Position numbers and translations under genes: made by a program
The notes under the pieces: model-generated
What the model saw: only the letters and a program-made list of their open reading frames with translations
Databases searched by the model: none
Told to the model about the DNA's origin: nothing
Source of the DNA: Candidatus Alistipes faecavium
GTDB lineage: Bacteria > Bacteroidota > Bacteroidia > Bacteroidales > Rikenellaceae
Direction: 5' to 3'
Length of the DNA stretch: 64,000 nucleotides
Assembly (NCBI GenBank): GCA_019118605.1
Contig: DWYP01000037.1
Location: 27,451 to 91,450, forward strand
In this document: piece after piece, positions 43,646 to 53,281 of the stretch
Position numbering within the stretch: the first letter of the stretch is position 1
How the letters are laid out: each line of letters starts with the position of its first letter

Positions 43646-45490
43646 CTATTCCGTTGCGGGAAGGACGAGGGGGTAGACGGCCAGGTCGGTGACGCGGAGC
43701 GAACCTTCCTCTGCGAAGAACTCGATCTGCCCGTAGGGTTCCGAGGGGAAGATGTAGCCGGTGATCACGAACCGCCCGTCGCGTTCGAAACACTCCGCCG
43801 AGCACCTGTCGAGCAGGATGCGCAGCGAGAGCGATCCGTCGGGAGCCGCCGGTGCGGCGGTTTCGCGTGCGAACCCGGGCTTCAGCGCTTCGGGCTTCGG
43901 GTCGAGCGTCACGACCGAGCGGGCGTTCGGGTCGCGGCTGTAATCGACCCTGCCGCTCTTCGAGAAATCGAGCACGAACCGCTTTCCCGCGATATCGTAG
44001 CGGGCGACGAGCTCCTCTCCGAGGCTGTTCTTCAGGCGGAATCCGGCTGCCGCAGCCGCCGGGTCGCGGAATGTCACCAGCACTTCGCAGAGGCCGTTTC
44101 CCGGCAGGGGGAACGTCCGCGATCCTCGGAGCCTGAATTTCGGGCATTTCAGCGCCTCCTCGCCGCGCAGGGACTCCATTTCGACCGCAGGCTTCGCGGC
44201 CAGATACACCGTCCCGCCGTGCGAGTAGAGCGCCAGGTCGCGGGGCACCGACTGGATGCCGCGGATCTGCACGGGCCGCTGCGGATCCTGATAGGGCCAT
44301 CCGGCCATCCATGCGATCAGCACGCGCCGGTTGTCGGGGGCGTTGTCCCACGTGACGGCGGCGTAATGGTTGCGGCCCTTGTCGAGCCAGCGCGTGAGGT
44401 CTTCGGGCGTTTCGCATCGGAACTCATGTCCGTCGAACGTGCCGATGAAATACTGCGTGCCTCCCGAGCGCAGGACGTTCGAATAGTTGTTCGAGAGCAG
44501 CACCCAGCGCGTCTGCCCGGGATCGTCGTCCACCGGGAGCTCGAAGAGATCGGGACACTCCCATACGCCGTCGTGCCCGCCGTACGAAGCCCCGAAATCG
44601 CTTTCGTGCTTCCAGTTCCTGAGATCCTTCGAGGAGTAGATCTCCATGTGGTCGCCGACGGCGAGGATCATGTTCCAGTGCCCGGCGGGGGCATACCAGA
44701 AGACCTTGGGGTCGCGGCAGTCGGCGAGTTCGGACCCCACGACCGGATTGCCCTCATACTTGGTGAAACTCCGCCCTCCGTCGGTGGAGTATGCCATCGA
44801 CTGCTGCTGGAAGCGCCCGGCCGAGGTGTAGAAGGCGATGACCGCGCCCTTTCCGAATCCGGCGGTATTGTCGTGGTCGACGACCGCCGATCCCGAGAAG
44901 ATCGTCCCCAGTTCGTCGGGCCGCAGCGCGTCGCCGTGCTGCTCCCAGGATATGAGATCGCGGCTCGAGGCGGCGCCCCAGTGCATGTTCCCCCACATCG
45001 CCCCGTAGGGATTGTGCTGGTAAAAGAGATGCCATACCCCGTCGAGGAAGAACATCCCGTTCGGATCGTTCATCCACCCGTATGCCGGGGCGAAATGGTA
45101 CGCCGGACGATAGTCCTCCTCGGGAACCGCATAACTGTCCGCGGCGAATATTTTCTCCCAGGAAATGGCTTTCCGATGGTGATCCACCACACGGATACGG
45201 TCGGCTTCGGGATAGTCGGCCGGGCGGAACGGCATGAAATAATCCACCTCGAACTGCGCGAGCCGGATGCGGAGGGTCTGCATCTTACGCTCGCCGTCGA
45301 ATATTTCGAAGGGTACTTCGGGCGCCCCCTCCTCGATGGGGAGCATGATGTATTGGCCGCTTCCGGGGAGGGATATTTCCGTGGTCCGTTTGTCGGGATG
45401 CGCGAGCGTTACGGGCGCTTTTGCCGCCGCAGACCCCGCAGGAAAAACGGCTGCGCAGGCTGCAATGAGAAGGAGTCGGATGATTTTCAT
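43646..45490 (-). CDS. GH32 fructanase (levanase/inulinase/sucrose hydrolase)
   Basis: 614 residues, signal peptide MKIIRLLLIAACAAVFPAGSA. A ~100-residue N-terminal extension precedes the five-bladed propeller with all GH32 motifs: nucleophile Asp in GWMNDPNG, YQHNPYG, the transition-state RDP in DCRDPKVFW, and acid/base Glu in WECPDLFE. The C-terminal beta-sandwich (IDCSSVEVF equivalent: LLDRCSAECFERDG) is complete. It releases fructose from beta-fructans, exported to periplasm or surface. Paired with the downstream fructokinase; no SusC/SusD for fructan is visible nearby, so only part of a fructan locus is here. Confidence 0.94.
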   Translation of the reverse strand: MKIIRLLLIAACAAVFPAGSAAAKAPVTLAHPDKRTTEISLPGSGQYIMLPIEEGAPEVPFEIFDGERKMQTLRIRLAQFEVDYFMPFRPADYPEADRIRVVDHHRKAISWEKIFAADSYAVPEEDYRPAYHFAPAYGWMNDPNGMFFLDGVWHLFYQHNPYGAMWGNMHWGAASSRDLISWEQHGDALRPDELGTIFSGSAVVDHDNTAGFGKGAVIAFYTSAGRFQQQSMAYSTDGGRSFTKYEGNPVVGSELADCRDPKVFWYAPAGHWNMILAVGDHMEIYSSKDLRNWKHESDFGASYGGHDGVWECPDLFELPVDDDPGQTRWVLLSNNYSNVLRSGGTQYFIGTFDGHEFRCETPEDLTRWLDKGRNHYAAVTWDNAPDNRRVLIAWMAGWPYQDPQRPVQIRGIQSVPRDLALYSHGGTVYLAAKPAVEMESLRGEEALKCPKFRLRGSRTFPLPGNGLCEVLVTFRDPAAAAAGFRLKNSLGEELVARYDIAGKRFVLDFSKSGRVDYSRDPNARSVVTLDPKPEALKPGFARETAAPAAPDGSLSLRILLDRCSAECFERDGRFVITGYIFPSEPYGQIEFFAEEGSLRVTDLAVYPLVLPATE

Positions 45491-45578
45491 GGACGTAATT
45501 TCGCAAAAATCTTCGGCAATACCAATACGTGCGTCGATTTTTTTGTGAATCAGCGTCCCTCCATACGTATCGGATTCG

Positions 45579-48044
45579 TTATTCGGCCTCCGTCAGGCGG
45601 TAGTCGCCGGCCCGCTCCGAGACGATGAGCTGCAGCTCTTCGGCCGAAAGCGGTTTCGTGCCGAACGTGACGACCGCCGTCGGCGGGTCGAGCGACACTT
45701 CGGCGTGTACGCCCTCGATCGAATTCAGCGCTTTTTCGACATGTTCGCGGCAATGGCCGCACATCATGCCCTCTACGTGAAAAGTTCGTTTCATGCCAGG
45801 ATGTTTTTTCGTATCCGATGTCCGGATCCGGGATTTTTTGAGCCGCAGGCTGCTGGCCACGATGCTCACGCTGCTGAGCGACATGGCGGCTCCTGCCAGT
45901 ACGGGATCGAGCTGCACGCCCCACCACGGATAGAGGAGCCCCGCGGCGACGGGGATGCCGACCGTGTTGTAGCAGAAAGCCCAGAAAAGGTTCCGGCGGA
46001 TCGTCCGCACGGTGGCGCGCGACAATTCGAAAGCCTCTTCGATCTTGCACAGGTCGGGCGCGAGCATCGTCATGTGTGCGGCTTTCAGGGCGATGTCGTT
46101 CCCGCTGCCCAAGGCGATTCCGAGATCGGATTGCGCGAGGGCCGCACTGTCGTTGATTCCGTCGCCGACCATTGCCACGCGGCGCCCGGCGCGCTGCAGC
46201 TCCGCGACGAAGGCCGCCTTGTCACCCGGCAGCACCCCGCTGCGGAGGTGCCCGATTCCCGCTTCCCGGGCCATTGCACGCGCTGCCGACTCCTGGTCGC
46301 CGGTCAGCATCCAAACTTCGATTCCCCGGCGGCGCAGCCGTTCTACGGCTTTCGGGGCCGAGGGCCTCATCCGGTCGGAGACGGCGGTTACGGCCAGCGC
46401 GCGCCCCTGCGCGGCAAACCAAACGATGCTGTCGGCCCTCTCGGCCCACCGGCGGGACAGCGCCTCCAGTTCGGCATCGATTCCGACTCCCTGCTCTTCG
46501 AGCAGCCGACGGTTCCCGGCGCAGCAGCGCACGCCGGCGACGGTTGCCGCAATGCCCTTTCCGGGCAGCTCCTCGATATGTTCAAGGACGTCTTCCGGGC
46601 CTGCCGTTGTCCGGGAAAGATACTGCGCCACGGCCTCGGCGAGCGGATGCTGCGAACGTTTTTCGAGTGCCGCGAACCACTCCGGCTTCCGCACGGCGTT
46701 GCGGGCCCATGCCATCTCCCTGACCGTTGGTTTTCCTTCGGTCAGCGTTCCCGTCTTGTCGAACACCACCGTGTCGATATGCCGGGCGCTCTCCAGCGCC
46801 TCGGCGTCCCTGAACAGAATCCCCTCCCGGGCGCCGCGTCCGATTCCCACCATGACGGCCGTCGGCGTGGCGAGTCCCAGGGCGCAGGGACAGGCGATGA
46901 CCAGCACCGTTACCATCGCCAGCAGCCCGCGGACAAATCCGTCGGAGGGGTCCAGCGTCATCCAAAGCACAAAGGCGAGCAGAGATATGCCGATGACCGC
47001 CGGGACGAATATGGCCGCGATGCGGTCGACGAGCCGCTGGACCGGGGCGCGGCTTCCCTGCGCATCCTGCACCAGACGGATGATCTGCGCGAGGATGGTC
47101 TCATCTCCGACCTGCCCGGCATGGCAGATGAATGTGCCGTGGCCGTTGACGGTTCCGGCGAAAACGCGGTCTCCCGGTTGCTTCAGCACCGGAACCGGTT
47201 CGCCGCTCAGCATGCTTTCGTCGACATACGACCTTCCTTCCATCAGGGTCCCGTCGACGGGGATGCGCGCCCCCGGCCGGATGACAAGCCGCTCTCCGGG
47301 CCGCACCTCCCCAAGCCTTACGGTGTGTTCGGCCCCGGTTTTGTCGAGGCGCACTACCGTGTCGGGCCGCAGTTCCGAAAGCCGGCGGATGGCCTCCATC
47401 GTGCCGCTTTTTGCGCGCTCCTCGAGCAGGCGCCCGAGGAGGACGAAGGCGATCACCACGCCCGACGCCTCGAAATAGACGTGGGGCTCAATGCCGCGGC
47501 GTATCCAGAACTCCGGATAGAGGAGATTGGAGAGGCTGAACAGATAGGCTGTTCCCGAGCTGAGAGCCACCAGCGTGTCCATGTTTGCCGTGCGGTGCCG
47601 CAGCTGTTTCCATGCCCCGACGAAGAATCCGCGCCCGAAACGGAATACCAGCGGCGTGGCCAGGGCGCCGCATACCCAAGGCGCCCAGCTGCGGTGCATG
47701 AAGCACATTCCGACAATCAGCAGCGGTACGGCCAGCAGGAAGGCGGCACGCACGTCGCGGCGCAACCTTCGGTAGTATTCGACGTGCCGGCGTTCGGCCT
47801 CCTGTGCGCCGTGTTTCGGGTCGACGATCAATCCGTACCCCGCCTCGGCCGCGGCCTGCCGCATCGTCTCCGCAGAGACCTCCGCGGTGTCGAACTCCAC
47901 GGTGACGGTGGCCGCCGCGAAATTCACCGAGGCGCTCCGGACTCCGTGCAGATTCCCGAGGACCTTGCCGACCCGCGCGGCACACGCCGCGCAACTCATT
48001 CCCGTCACCGGGAAAATGCGTTTCGTATATCCCTCGTCGCTCAT
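45579..48044 (-). CDS. copA: Copper-exporting P1B-type ATPase with N- and C-terminal HMA domains
   Basis: 821 residues from [11 protein letters not shown]; a longer start at 48161 would run across the promoter. N-terminal heavy-metal-associated domain with [11 protein letters not shown]; then eight membrane helices with the CPC motif ([11 protein letters not shown]), actuator motif SGEP, phosphorylation DKTGTLTEG, the [10 protein letters not shown] motif and GDGINDS. YN in helix 7 and MSLSSVS in helix 8 indicate Cu(I) specificity. Unusually, a second HMA domain with [12 protein letters not shown] is fused after the last helix (residues ~755-821), where a separate CopZ chaperone gene would be expected. 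The fusion is in one uninterrupted frame. An AraC regulator is just upstream. Confidence 0.94.
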   Translation of the reverse strand: MSDEGYTKRIFPVTGMSCAACAARVGKVLGNLHGVRSASVNFAAATVTVEFDTAEVSAETMRQAAAEAGYGLIVDPKHGAQEAERRHVEYYRRLRRDVRAAFLLAVPLLIVGMCFMHRSWAPWVCGALATPLVFRFGRGFFVGAWKQLRHRTANMDTLVALSSGTAYLFSLSNLLYPEFWIRRGIEPHVYFEASGVVIAFVLLGRLLEERAKSGTMEAIRRLSELRPDTVVRLDKTGAEHTVRLGEVRPGERLVIRPGARIPVDGTLMEGRSYVDESMLSGEPVPVLKQPGDRVFAGTVNGHGTFICHAGQVGDETILAQIIRLVQDAQGSRAPVQRLVDRIAAIFVPAVIGISLLAFVLWMTLDPSDGFVRGLLAMVTVLVIACPCALGLATPTAVMVGIGRGAREGILFRDAEALESARHIDTVVFDKTGTLTEGKPTVREMAWARNAVRKPEWFAALEKRSQHPLAEAVAQYLSRTTAGPEDVLEHIEELPGKGIAATVAGVRCCAGNRRLLEEQGVGIDAELEALSRRWAERADSIVWFAAQGRALAVTAVSDRMRPSAPKAVERLRRRGIEVWMLTGDQESAARAMAREAGIGHLRSGVLPGDKAAFVAELQRAGRRVAMVGDGINDSAALAQSDLGIALGSGNDIALKAAHMTMLAPDLCKIEEAFELSRATVRTIRRNLFWAFCYNTVGIPVAAGLLYPWWGVQLDPVLAGAAMSLSSVSIVASSLRLKKSRIRTSDTKKHPGMKRTFHVEGMMCGHCREHVEKALNSIEGVHAEVSLDPPTAVVTFGTKPLSAEELQLIVSERAGDYRLTEAE

Positions 48045-48058
48045 GGGGGCTTTTTTTG

Positions 48059-48066
48059 CAAAGATA
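48059..48066 (-). promoter_or_regulatory. -7 box for copA
   Basis: TATCTTTG on the minus strand, 14 bp before the copA ATG, in the 130-bp gap after the AraC gene. No -33 TTTG, as may suit an activator-dependent promoter. Confidence 0.5.
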
Positions 48067-48174
48067 GAGGACGGGACGGCAGCCGGCGTTACGGAATTCC
48101 GGATTTGTTTTACAAGATTTTGCGCTCCGGCTCCGGGGTTCCGTGCGGTGCGCGTTGGCATGCTGAAGGCCGAT

Positions 48175-48771
48175 TCACAGCCGGTCGAGAGTCCGGCGTC
48201 CGCGGCTGCCCGACTGCCGGAACTGCGTGGGCGTCAATCCCGTCACGCTTTTGAACTGTGCGCAGAGGTAGGCGCTGCTCGAATATCCCAGCCTGTCGGC
48301 GATCTCGGCAAGCGAAAGTTCGTCGTAAAGAAGCATCTCCTTGGCCCGTTCGATCTTCTGTGCGATGAGGTATTTCCCGAGAGTCGAACCTGTCTCTTCG
48401 GAAAAGAGCCGGCTGAGCGAACCGTAGTCGTGCCCCAGGCGTCGCGCGAGGTAGTCCGAGAGGTTTTCATACGGCGCACCGTCGAGCGAACGGACCCGTT
48501 CGATTATGGCGCTTCGCAGCCGGTCGACGAGTTGCCGGCGGCGGTCTTCGAGCAACTCGAACCCTATCGCCTCGAGTTCGGTCCGGATCCGCAGCCGTTC
48601 CCCGTCGTCGAGCCTTCGCGGCAGCGCCGCTTCGCCCAGCACGACCGACAGCGGCTCGATGCCGCAGCGCACCAGCAACGCCCTCACCGCCATGATGCAG
48701 CGGTCGCAGACCATATTCTTGATATGGAGCACTTCGGCGGCGTGCCCGCGGAGGATCGGATCGTCGGACAT
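48175..48771 (-). CDS. AraC-family regulator with metal-binding-like N-terminus, next to copA
   Basis: 198 residues. The C-terminal ~100 residues are an AraC/XylS double helix-turn-helix ([34 protein letters not shown]). The N-terminal ~85 residues look like a degenerate heavy-metal-associated fold: [24 protein letters not shown], with MVCDRC in the place of the GMTCxxC copper site, then a VVLGEAALP strand and a second half-fold. The spacing between the HTH and the HMA part is short. A regulator that senses copper through this domain and activates copA 130 bp downstream is a reasonable inference. It lies 14 bp after the GNAT-nitrilase gene and could also be read from that promoter. Confidence 0.88.
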   Translation of the reverse strand: MSDDPILRGHAAEVLHIKNMVCDRCIMAVRALLVRCGIEPLSVVLGEAALPRRLDDGERLRIRTELEAIGFELLEDRRRQLVDRLRSAIIERVRSLDGAPYENLSDYLARRLGHDYGSLSRLFSEETGSTLGKYLIAQKIERAKEMLLYDELSLAEIADRLGYSSSAYLCAQFKSVTGLTPTQFRQSGSRGRRTLDRL

Positions 48772-48785
48772 TCGGAAGGGGAAGG

Positions 48786-50318
48786 TTATTTTTTGAGCCG
48801 CAGTTCGTAGAGGTCGTGCCTCCGGTCGCGGAGGTTGCGCACGCTGCCGTACGTATGGAGCTCGTTGAGCAGGTCGAGGTCGACGTCCGAGATGAGGATC
48901 ATCTCGGTGTTGGGTGTGGCCTCGGCGCGTTTTCCGTCGGTCGGGAATGCGAAGTCGCAGGGCGTGAATACCCCCGACTGCGCATACTGGATGTCCATGT
49001 TGTGGACGCGCGGGAGGTTGCCGACGCTCCCGGCGATGGCCACGAAGCATTCGTTCTCGATGGCGCGGGCCTGGGCGCACACCCTCACGCGCGAATAACC
49101 GTTCTGGGTGTCGGTCAGGAAGGGCACGAAGAGAATCTGCATCCCCTGGTCGGCCATGATGCGCGACAGCTCGGGGAACTCCACGTCGTAACAGATCAGC
49201 ACGCCGATGCGGGCGCAGTCGGTGTCGAAGGTCTGCACCATGCGGCCGCCGCTCAGGCCCCAACTCTTCACCTCGTCGGGCGTGACGTGCACCTTTTCGT
49301 ACATGTCGTAGGTCCCGTCGCGGCGGCAGAGGAACCCGACGTTGTAGAGCCCCCCGTCGGGCTTGATGTAGGGCATGCTGCCCGTGATGATATTGATGTT
49401 GTAGCTGATGGCCAGCTCGACGAAGCGGTCGCGTATCTCCTCGGTGTACTGAGCCAGGCCGCGGATCGACTGCGCTTCTCCGAGGTTGTTGAAGCGCGCC
49501 ATGAGCGGGGCGTTGAAATATTCGGGGAAAAGCACGAAGTCGCTCTTGTAGTCCGACACGGCGTCGACGAAGAATTCGACCTGTTCGAAGACGTCGTCGA
49601 GGGTCTTGTAGGTACGCATCTGCCACTGCACGAGCCCGACGCGCACGGTGGTCTTCTTGTCGACGTACTCCTGCGTGGGGGGCTGGTAGTAGATGTTGTC
49701 CCACTGCAGGAGCGTGGCGCAGTGGCACGACTCCTCGTCGTTGGGCAGATAGTTGGGCATCACGCGGCGCACGTGGAAATCGTTCGAGAGCTGGAAGGTC
49801 AGCACCGGGTCGTAGATCTCGCGCGATCGCACCTTTTCGATGTATTCCTTGGGGCGCATCCGGTCGGCGTACTTGTGGTAGTTTGGGATGCGTCCTCCGA
49901 ACATGATGGCCTTCAGGTTGCGTTTTTCGCAGAGCTCCTTGCGGTAGTCGTACATGCGTCGCGCGAGGCGCAGGCCGCGGTATTCGGGATGGATGAAGAC
50001 CTCGATGCCGTAGAGGATGTTTCCCTTTGGATTGTGCGTCGAGAAGGTTTCGTTTCCGGTGACCTTCGCATAGGTGTGGTCCCCCTTCACCATGTCGTAG
50101 TCGACGATGATCGAGAGGGCGCAACCGACGATTTTCCCGTCGACGACCGTGACGATCTGCCCTTCGGGGAATATCTCCACGAGCTTGCGTATCTGTTCGC
50201 GGGTCCAGAAAACGTCCTTGTCCGCATAGACGCGGGTAAAGGATTGGGCCAGCTGTCCGTAATCCTCCATCAGGAGGTTGCGGACCTCAACCCTGTTGAT
50301 TTTGTGCGAGTCGGCCAT
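48786..50318 (-). CDS. GNAT acetyltransferase-nitrilase (carbon-nitrogen hydrolase) fusion
   Basis: 510 residues from MADSHKINRVEVRNL; the upstream in-frame extension overlaps the promoter. Residues ~10-215 are a GNAT fold (VDGKIVGCALSI, GIEVFIHPEYRGLRLARRMYDYRKEL as the acetyl-CoA loop). Residues ~225-505 are a nitrilase-superfamily amidase with the Glu-Lys-Cys triad: Glu in VLFPEYFNAP, Lys in MYEKVHVTPDE, Cys in GVLICYDVEFPEL. This two-domain arrangement is recurrent in Bacteroidota and other bacteria; the substrate is unknown. It is soluble. A -7 box at 50348-50355 precedes it. Confidence 0.93.
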   Translation of the reverse strand: MADSHKINRVEVRNLLMEDYGQLAQSFTRVYADKDVFWTREQIRKLVEIFPEGQIVTVVDGKIVGCALSIIVDYDMVKGDHTYAKVTGNETFSTHNPKGNILYGIEVFIHPEYRGLRLARRMYDYRKELCEKRNLKAIMFGGRIPNYHKYADRMRPKEYIEKVRSREIYDPVLTFQLSNDFHVRRVMPNYLPNDEESCHCATLLQWDNIYYQPPTQEYVDKKTTVRVGLVQWQMRTYKTLDDVFEQVEFFVDAVSDYKSDFVLFPEYFNAPLMARFNNLGEAQSIRGLAQYTEEIRDRFVELAISYNINIITGSMPYIKPDGGLYNVGFLCRRDGTYDMYEKVHVTPDEVKSWGLSGGRMVQTFDTDCARIGVLICYDVEFPELSRIMADQGMQILFVPFLTDTQNGYSRVRVCAQARAIENECFVAIAGSVGNLPRVHNMDIQYAQSGVFTPCDFAFPTDGKRAEATPNTEMILISDVDLDLLNELHTYGSVRNLRDRRHDLYELRLKK

Positions 50319-50347
50319 GGTGGGAAGTCTTGTTCTGAACAACGACG

Positions 50348-50355
50348 CAAAAATA
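50348..50355 (-). promoter_or_regulatory. -7 box for the GNAT-nitrilase gene
   Basis: TATTTTTG on the minus strand, 29 bp before the start codon; no good -33. Confidence 0.45.
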
Positions 50356-50535
50356 GCGAATTTCACCCGGTTTTGTTCTTCGGGCCAAGGTTTTTTTTGC
50401 TGCATGGCAGAGGTTCATCCCGGATATCCGGCCAGATTGTTTTCCCGGTTCATGTCAAGGGAATATCACGCTGTTCACACACGGTTGTAACATCGCCTCC
50501 TCATCTTTGCACCCGGAAAAAATGAAGAAAACCGG

Positions 50536-53214
50536 ATGCTGATGTTACGAAAGACCGTTCTTGCCACATTGTTCCTCTTGTTTTCCGGAGTTGCCGGAGC
50601 CGCCTCTTTCAAAGGTACGGTAGTCGACAAGACGACCCTCATGCCGCTCGTCGGGGCGACCGTTCTTGTCGAGGGCACGACCTTGGGCACGACAACCGAT
50701 GCGGCGGGCCGTTTCGAATTGGATCTTGCTGCGGGGACCTGTACGGTTGCCGTCTCCTATGTCTCCTATCTTCCCTGCCGCCTCGAGATCCGGGTTGCGG
50801 AGGACATGCCCGAGGTCCGTGTCGAACTCGAGCCCGACAACCAGGTGCTGGCTTCGGTGACGGTGACGGCCCGCAAGAACCTCGAATCGGAGCGGGCGCT
50901 GCAGACCGAGCGTATCGCCTCGAACGTGGCGATCGAGAACATGGGAGCCAAGGAGATGTCGCTCAAGGGAATCTCCAACGTTCAGGAGGGCGTCCGCAAG
51001 ATGGCGGGCATCTCGATCGCCTCGGCCGGGCAGCTGATCGTCCGCGGCCTGGGCGACCGCTACAGCATCACGACGCTCAACGGGCAGCCCATCGCTTCGC
51101 CGAATCCCGACAACAAGCTCATTCCGCTCGACATCTTCCCGTCGTCGACCGTGAAGAACATCACCGTGAGCAAGGTCTACGAGGTCAGCTCCTATGCCGA
51201 CTATTCGGGGGCGCGCATCGACATCAACACCCGGGAAAATACGGGCGGAGACTTCTTTACGGTGGATTTCCATACCGGCGGGGCCTTCAACACCGTGGGC
51301 CGGGACTTTTACCGGATGGACCACCGGTCGCTCTTCACGCGCCCCGGGGTCGACGCCCATGCCCTGACATGCCCGCTTGCGGATTTCCGCAACTACGTCA
51401 GGACGAAGGATATTTTCGATACGGGCTTCTCGGTTTCGAAACATACGGCCCTGCCGGCCTTCGGCGGCAACCTTGCCTGGGGCCGAGACTTCCCGATCGG
51501 ACGCCAGACGCTCAGCGTGCTGGTGTCGGGAGGGGCGGGCAACGGGATGCAGACCTGCGGCGACGCCGAATTCCGGTTGCTCGAGGCCACGGGACGCATC
51601 ACCGACGAATATGCGTACGACAGTTATACAAGTGGACTGAAAACGGCGGCTCTGGCGAGCCTCAGCACGACTTTGCGCGATGCCGACCGCCTCAGTTACA
51701 CTTTCTTCTATGCCCGCAATGCGACCGACACCTACTCCCGCCGCGAAGGGTACGATCAGGAGAGCCACGAACTCATCGGCAGCAACGACGTGATGCACGT
51801 CTACCGCCTGATGACGCACCAGCTCAATGCCCGCCATGCTTTCGGTGCGCAATGGCAGCTGCGGTGGAGCGGCTCCTACTCCGCGACGTCATCCGACGAG
51901 CCCGACCGCCGGCAGGTCATGTTCCTCAAGCACGATGACGGTGCGCTGAGCCTGTTCGATCTCAACCAGCAGGAGACCATGCGCTACTTCGGGACGCTCG
52001 ACGAAAACGAGTGGAACGCCCACCTCGCGGCCGACCATACGTTCGGCGCGGGCCACAAACTGACCGCCGGGCTTTCGTGGAAGGACAAGCGCCGCGACTA
52101 CGCGGGCACGCGCTTCTACTACGACATTTCGGACCTCGCGCCCGGGATCGAGGACATCTATTCGACGGACGGCTACCTCAATTTCGGAAATGTCGCCGAC
52201 GGGACGCTGACGATCCACCGCCAGAAGCAGCCCAAGGACAGCTACGAGGCGGGGAACCGGATCCTTGCGGGATACGTGTCGCTCGACCTGCAGCCGCTTC
52301 CTTCGCTGCTTGTCAACGCGGGCGTGCGCTACGAAGGGTCGCGCCAGTGGGTGCGCTATTACAACGACCAGAGCATCCGCGAGCGCCGCGACCTCGACAA
52401 GAACGACTTCTTCCCTGCGGTGAACATCCGTTACCGCTGCAGCGGGGAGCACCAGCTGCGCCTGTCGGCCTCGCGCACCGTGACCCGCCCGTCGTTCGTC
52501 GAGATGGCGCCGTTCCTCTATCAGGAATCCTACGGGTCGGTGCAGCTGCGCGGTAACGAGAACCTGCGGAACAGCTACAACTACAACCTCGACCTGCGCT
52601 ACGAATTTCTCAACCGCCGGGGTGACATGCTCTCCCTGACGGGATACTGGAAATACCTCGACGAGCCGATCGAGCGTGTGCAGATGCTTTCGGGCGGCGC
52701 GTCGGTCCACACGTTCCGCAATGCCGACAAGGGTATGGCCGCGGGTGTGGAGGTCGAGCTGCGGAAATCCCTGGCCCGGACCCTTCGCATCGGGGTGAAC
52801 GCGAGCTACATGTATACCAACGTGAAGCTGCCCGACGGCGGAGTCTATACCAACAAGGAGCGGGCGCTTCAGGGGGCGTCGCCCTACCTGGTCAATGCCG
52901 ACCTTGCCTGGACGCCGCTTCAGGACGACGAGCGCCAGTTGAACGTGGCGCTGCTCTACAATCTTCAGGGCCCGCGCATCCATGCCGTCGGAATCTCCGG
53001 GCTGGGCGATGTCACGCAGCGGCCCGTCCACACGTTGAACCTTACGGCGGGATACCGTTTCAGCCGCCGTGCGGAACTGAAACTGCAGCTCTCCGACCTG
53101 CTCAACCGTGCCATGGTCTTCGAGCAGGAGGTGCCGCAGACGGGAGGCTCGGTCGAGGTCGAGCGCTACCGCCGGGGCACGGGTTTCGAGGTGGGGATGA
53201 ATCTGAAGTTCTGA
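50536..53214 (+). CDS. TonB-dependent outer-membrane receptor
   Basis: 892 residues. Signal peptide (MLMLRKTVLATLFLLFSGVAGA), then a carboxypeptidase regulatory-like domain (~24-100, FKGTVVDKTTLMPLVGATVLVEG), a plug domain (~125-240, GISIASAGQLIVRGLGDRYSITTLNGQ) and a large barrel ending in NLKF with terminal Phe. It imports a TonB-dependent substrate across the outer membrane. It is not a SusC: there is no SusD partner and the size is smaller. The next gene, 67 bp downstream, is a beta-helix lipoprotein; TonB receptor plus such a lipoprotein is a recurring pair in the phylum. Substrate unknown; a weak CATCTTTG lies upstream at 50502-50509. Confidence 0.92.
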   Translation: MLMLRKTVLATLFLLFSGVAGAASFKGTVVDKTTLMPLVGATVLVEGTTLGTTTDAAGRFELDLAAGTCTVAVSYVSYLPCRLEIRVAEDMPEVRVELEPDNQVLASVTVTARKNLESERALQTERIASNVAIENMGAKEMSLKGISNVQEGVRKMAGISIASAGQLIVRGLGDRYSITTLNGQPIASPNPDNKLIPLDIFPSSTVKNITVSKVYEVSSYADYSGARIDINTRENTGGDFFTVDFHTGGAFNTVGRDFYRMDHRSLFTRPGVDAHALTCPLADFRNYVRTKDIFDTGFSVSKHTALPAFGGNLAWGRDFPIGRQTLSVLVSGGAGNGMQTCGDAEFRLLEATGRITDEYAYDSYTSGLKTAALASLSTTLRDADRLSYTFFYARNATDTYSRREGYDQESHELIGSNDVMHVYRLMTHQLNARHAFGAQWQLRWSGSYSATSSDEPDRRQVMFLKHDDGALSLFDLNQQETMRYFGTLDENEWNAHLAADHTFGAGHKLTAGLSWKDKRRDYAGTRFYYDISDLAPGIEDIYSTDGYLNFGNVADGTLTIHRQKQPKDSYEAGNRILAGYVSLDLQPLPSLLVNAGVRYEGSRQWVRYYNDQSIRERRDLDKNDFFPAVNIRYRCSGEHQLRLSASRTVTRPSFVEMAPFLYQESYGSVQLRGNENLRNSYNYNLDLRYEFLNRRGDMLSLTGYWKYLDEPIERVQMLSGGASVHTFRNADKGMAAGVEVELRKSLARTLRIGVNASYMYTNVKLPDGGVYTNKERALQGASPYLVNADLAWTPLQDDERQLNVALLYNLQGPRIHAVGISGLGDVTQRPVHTLNLTAGYRFSRRAELKLQLSDLLNRAMVFEQEVPQTGGSVEVERYRRGTGFEVGMNLKF

Positions 53215-53281
53215 CCGCATCGATCGACAGGAACATTCACGGAGTATTGACATAGAAATCCATTCATTAAAAATTGTTGAG

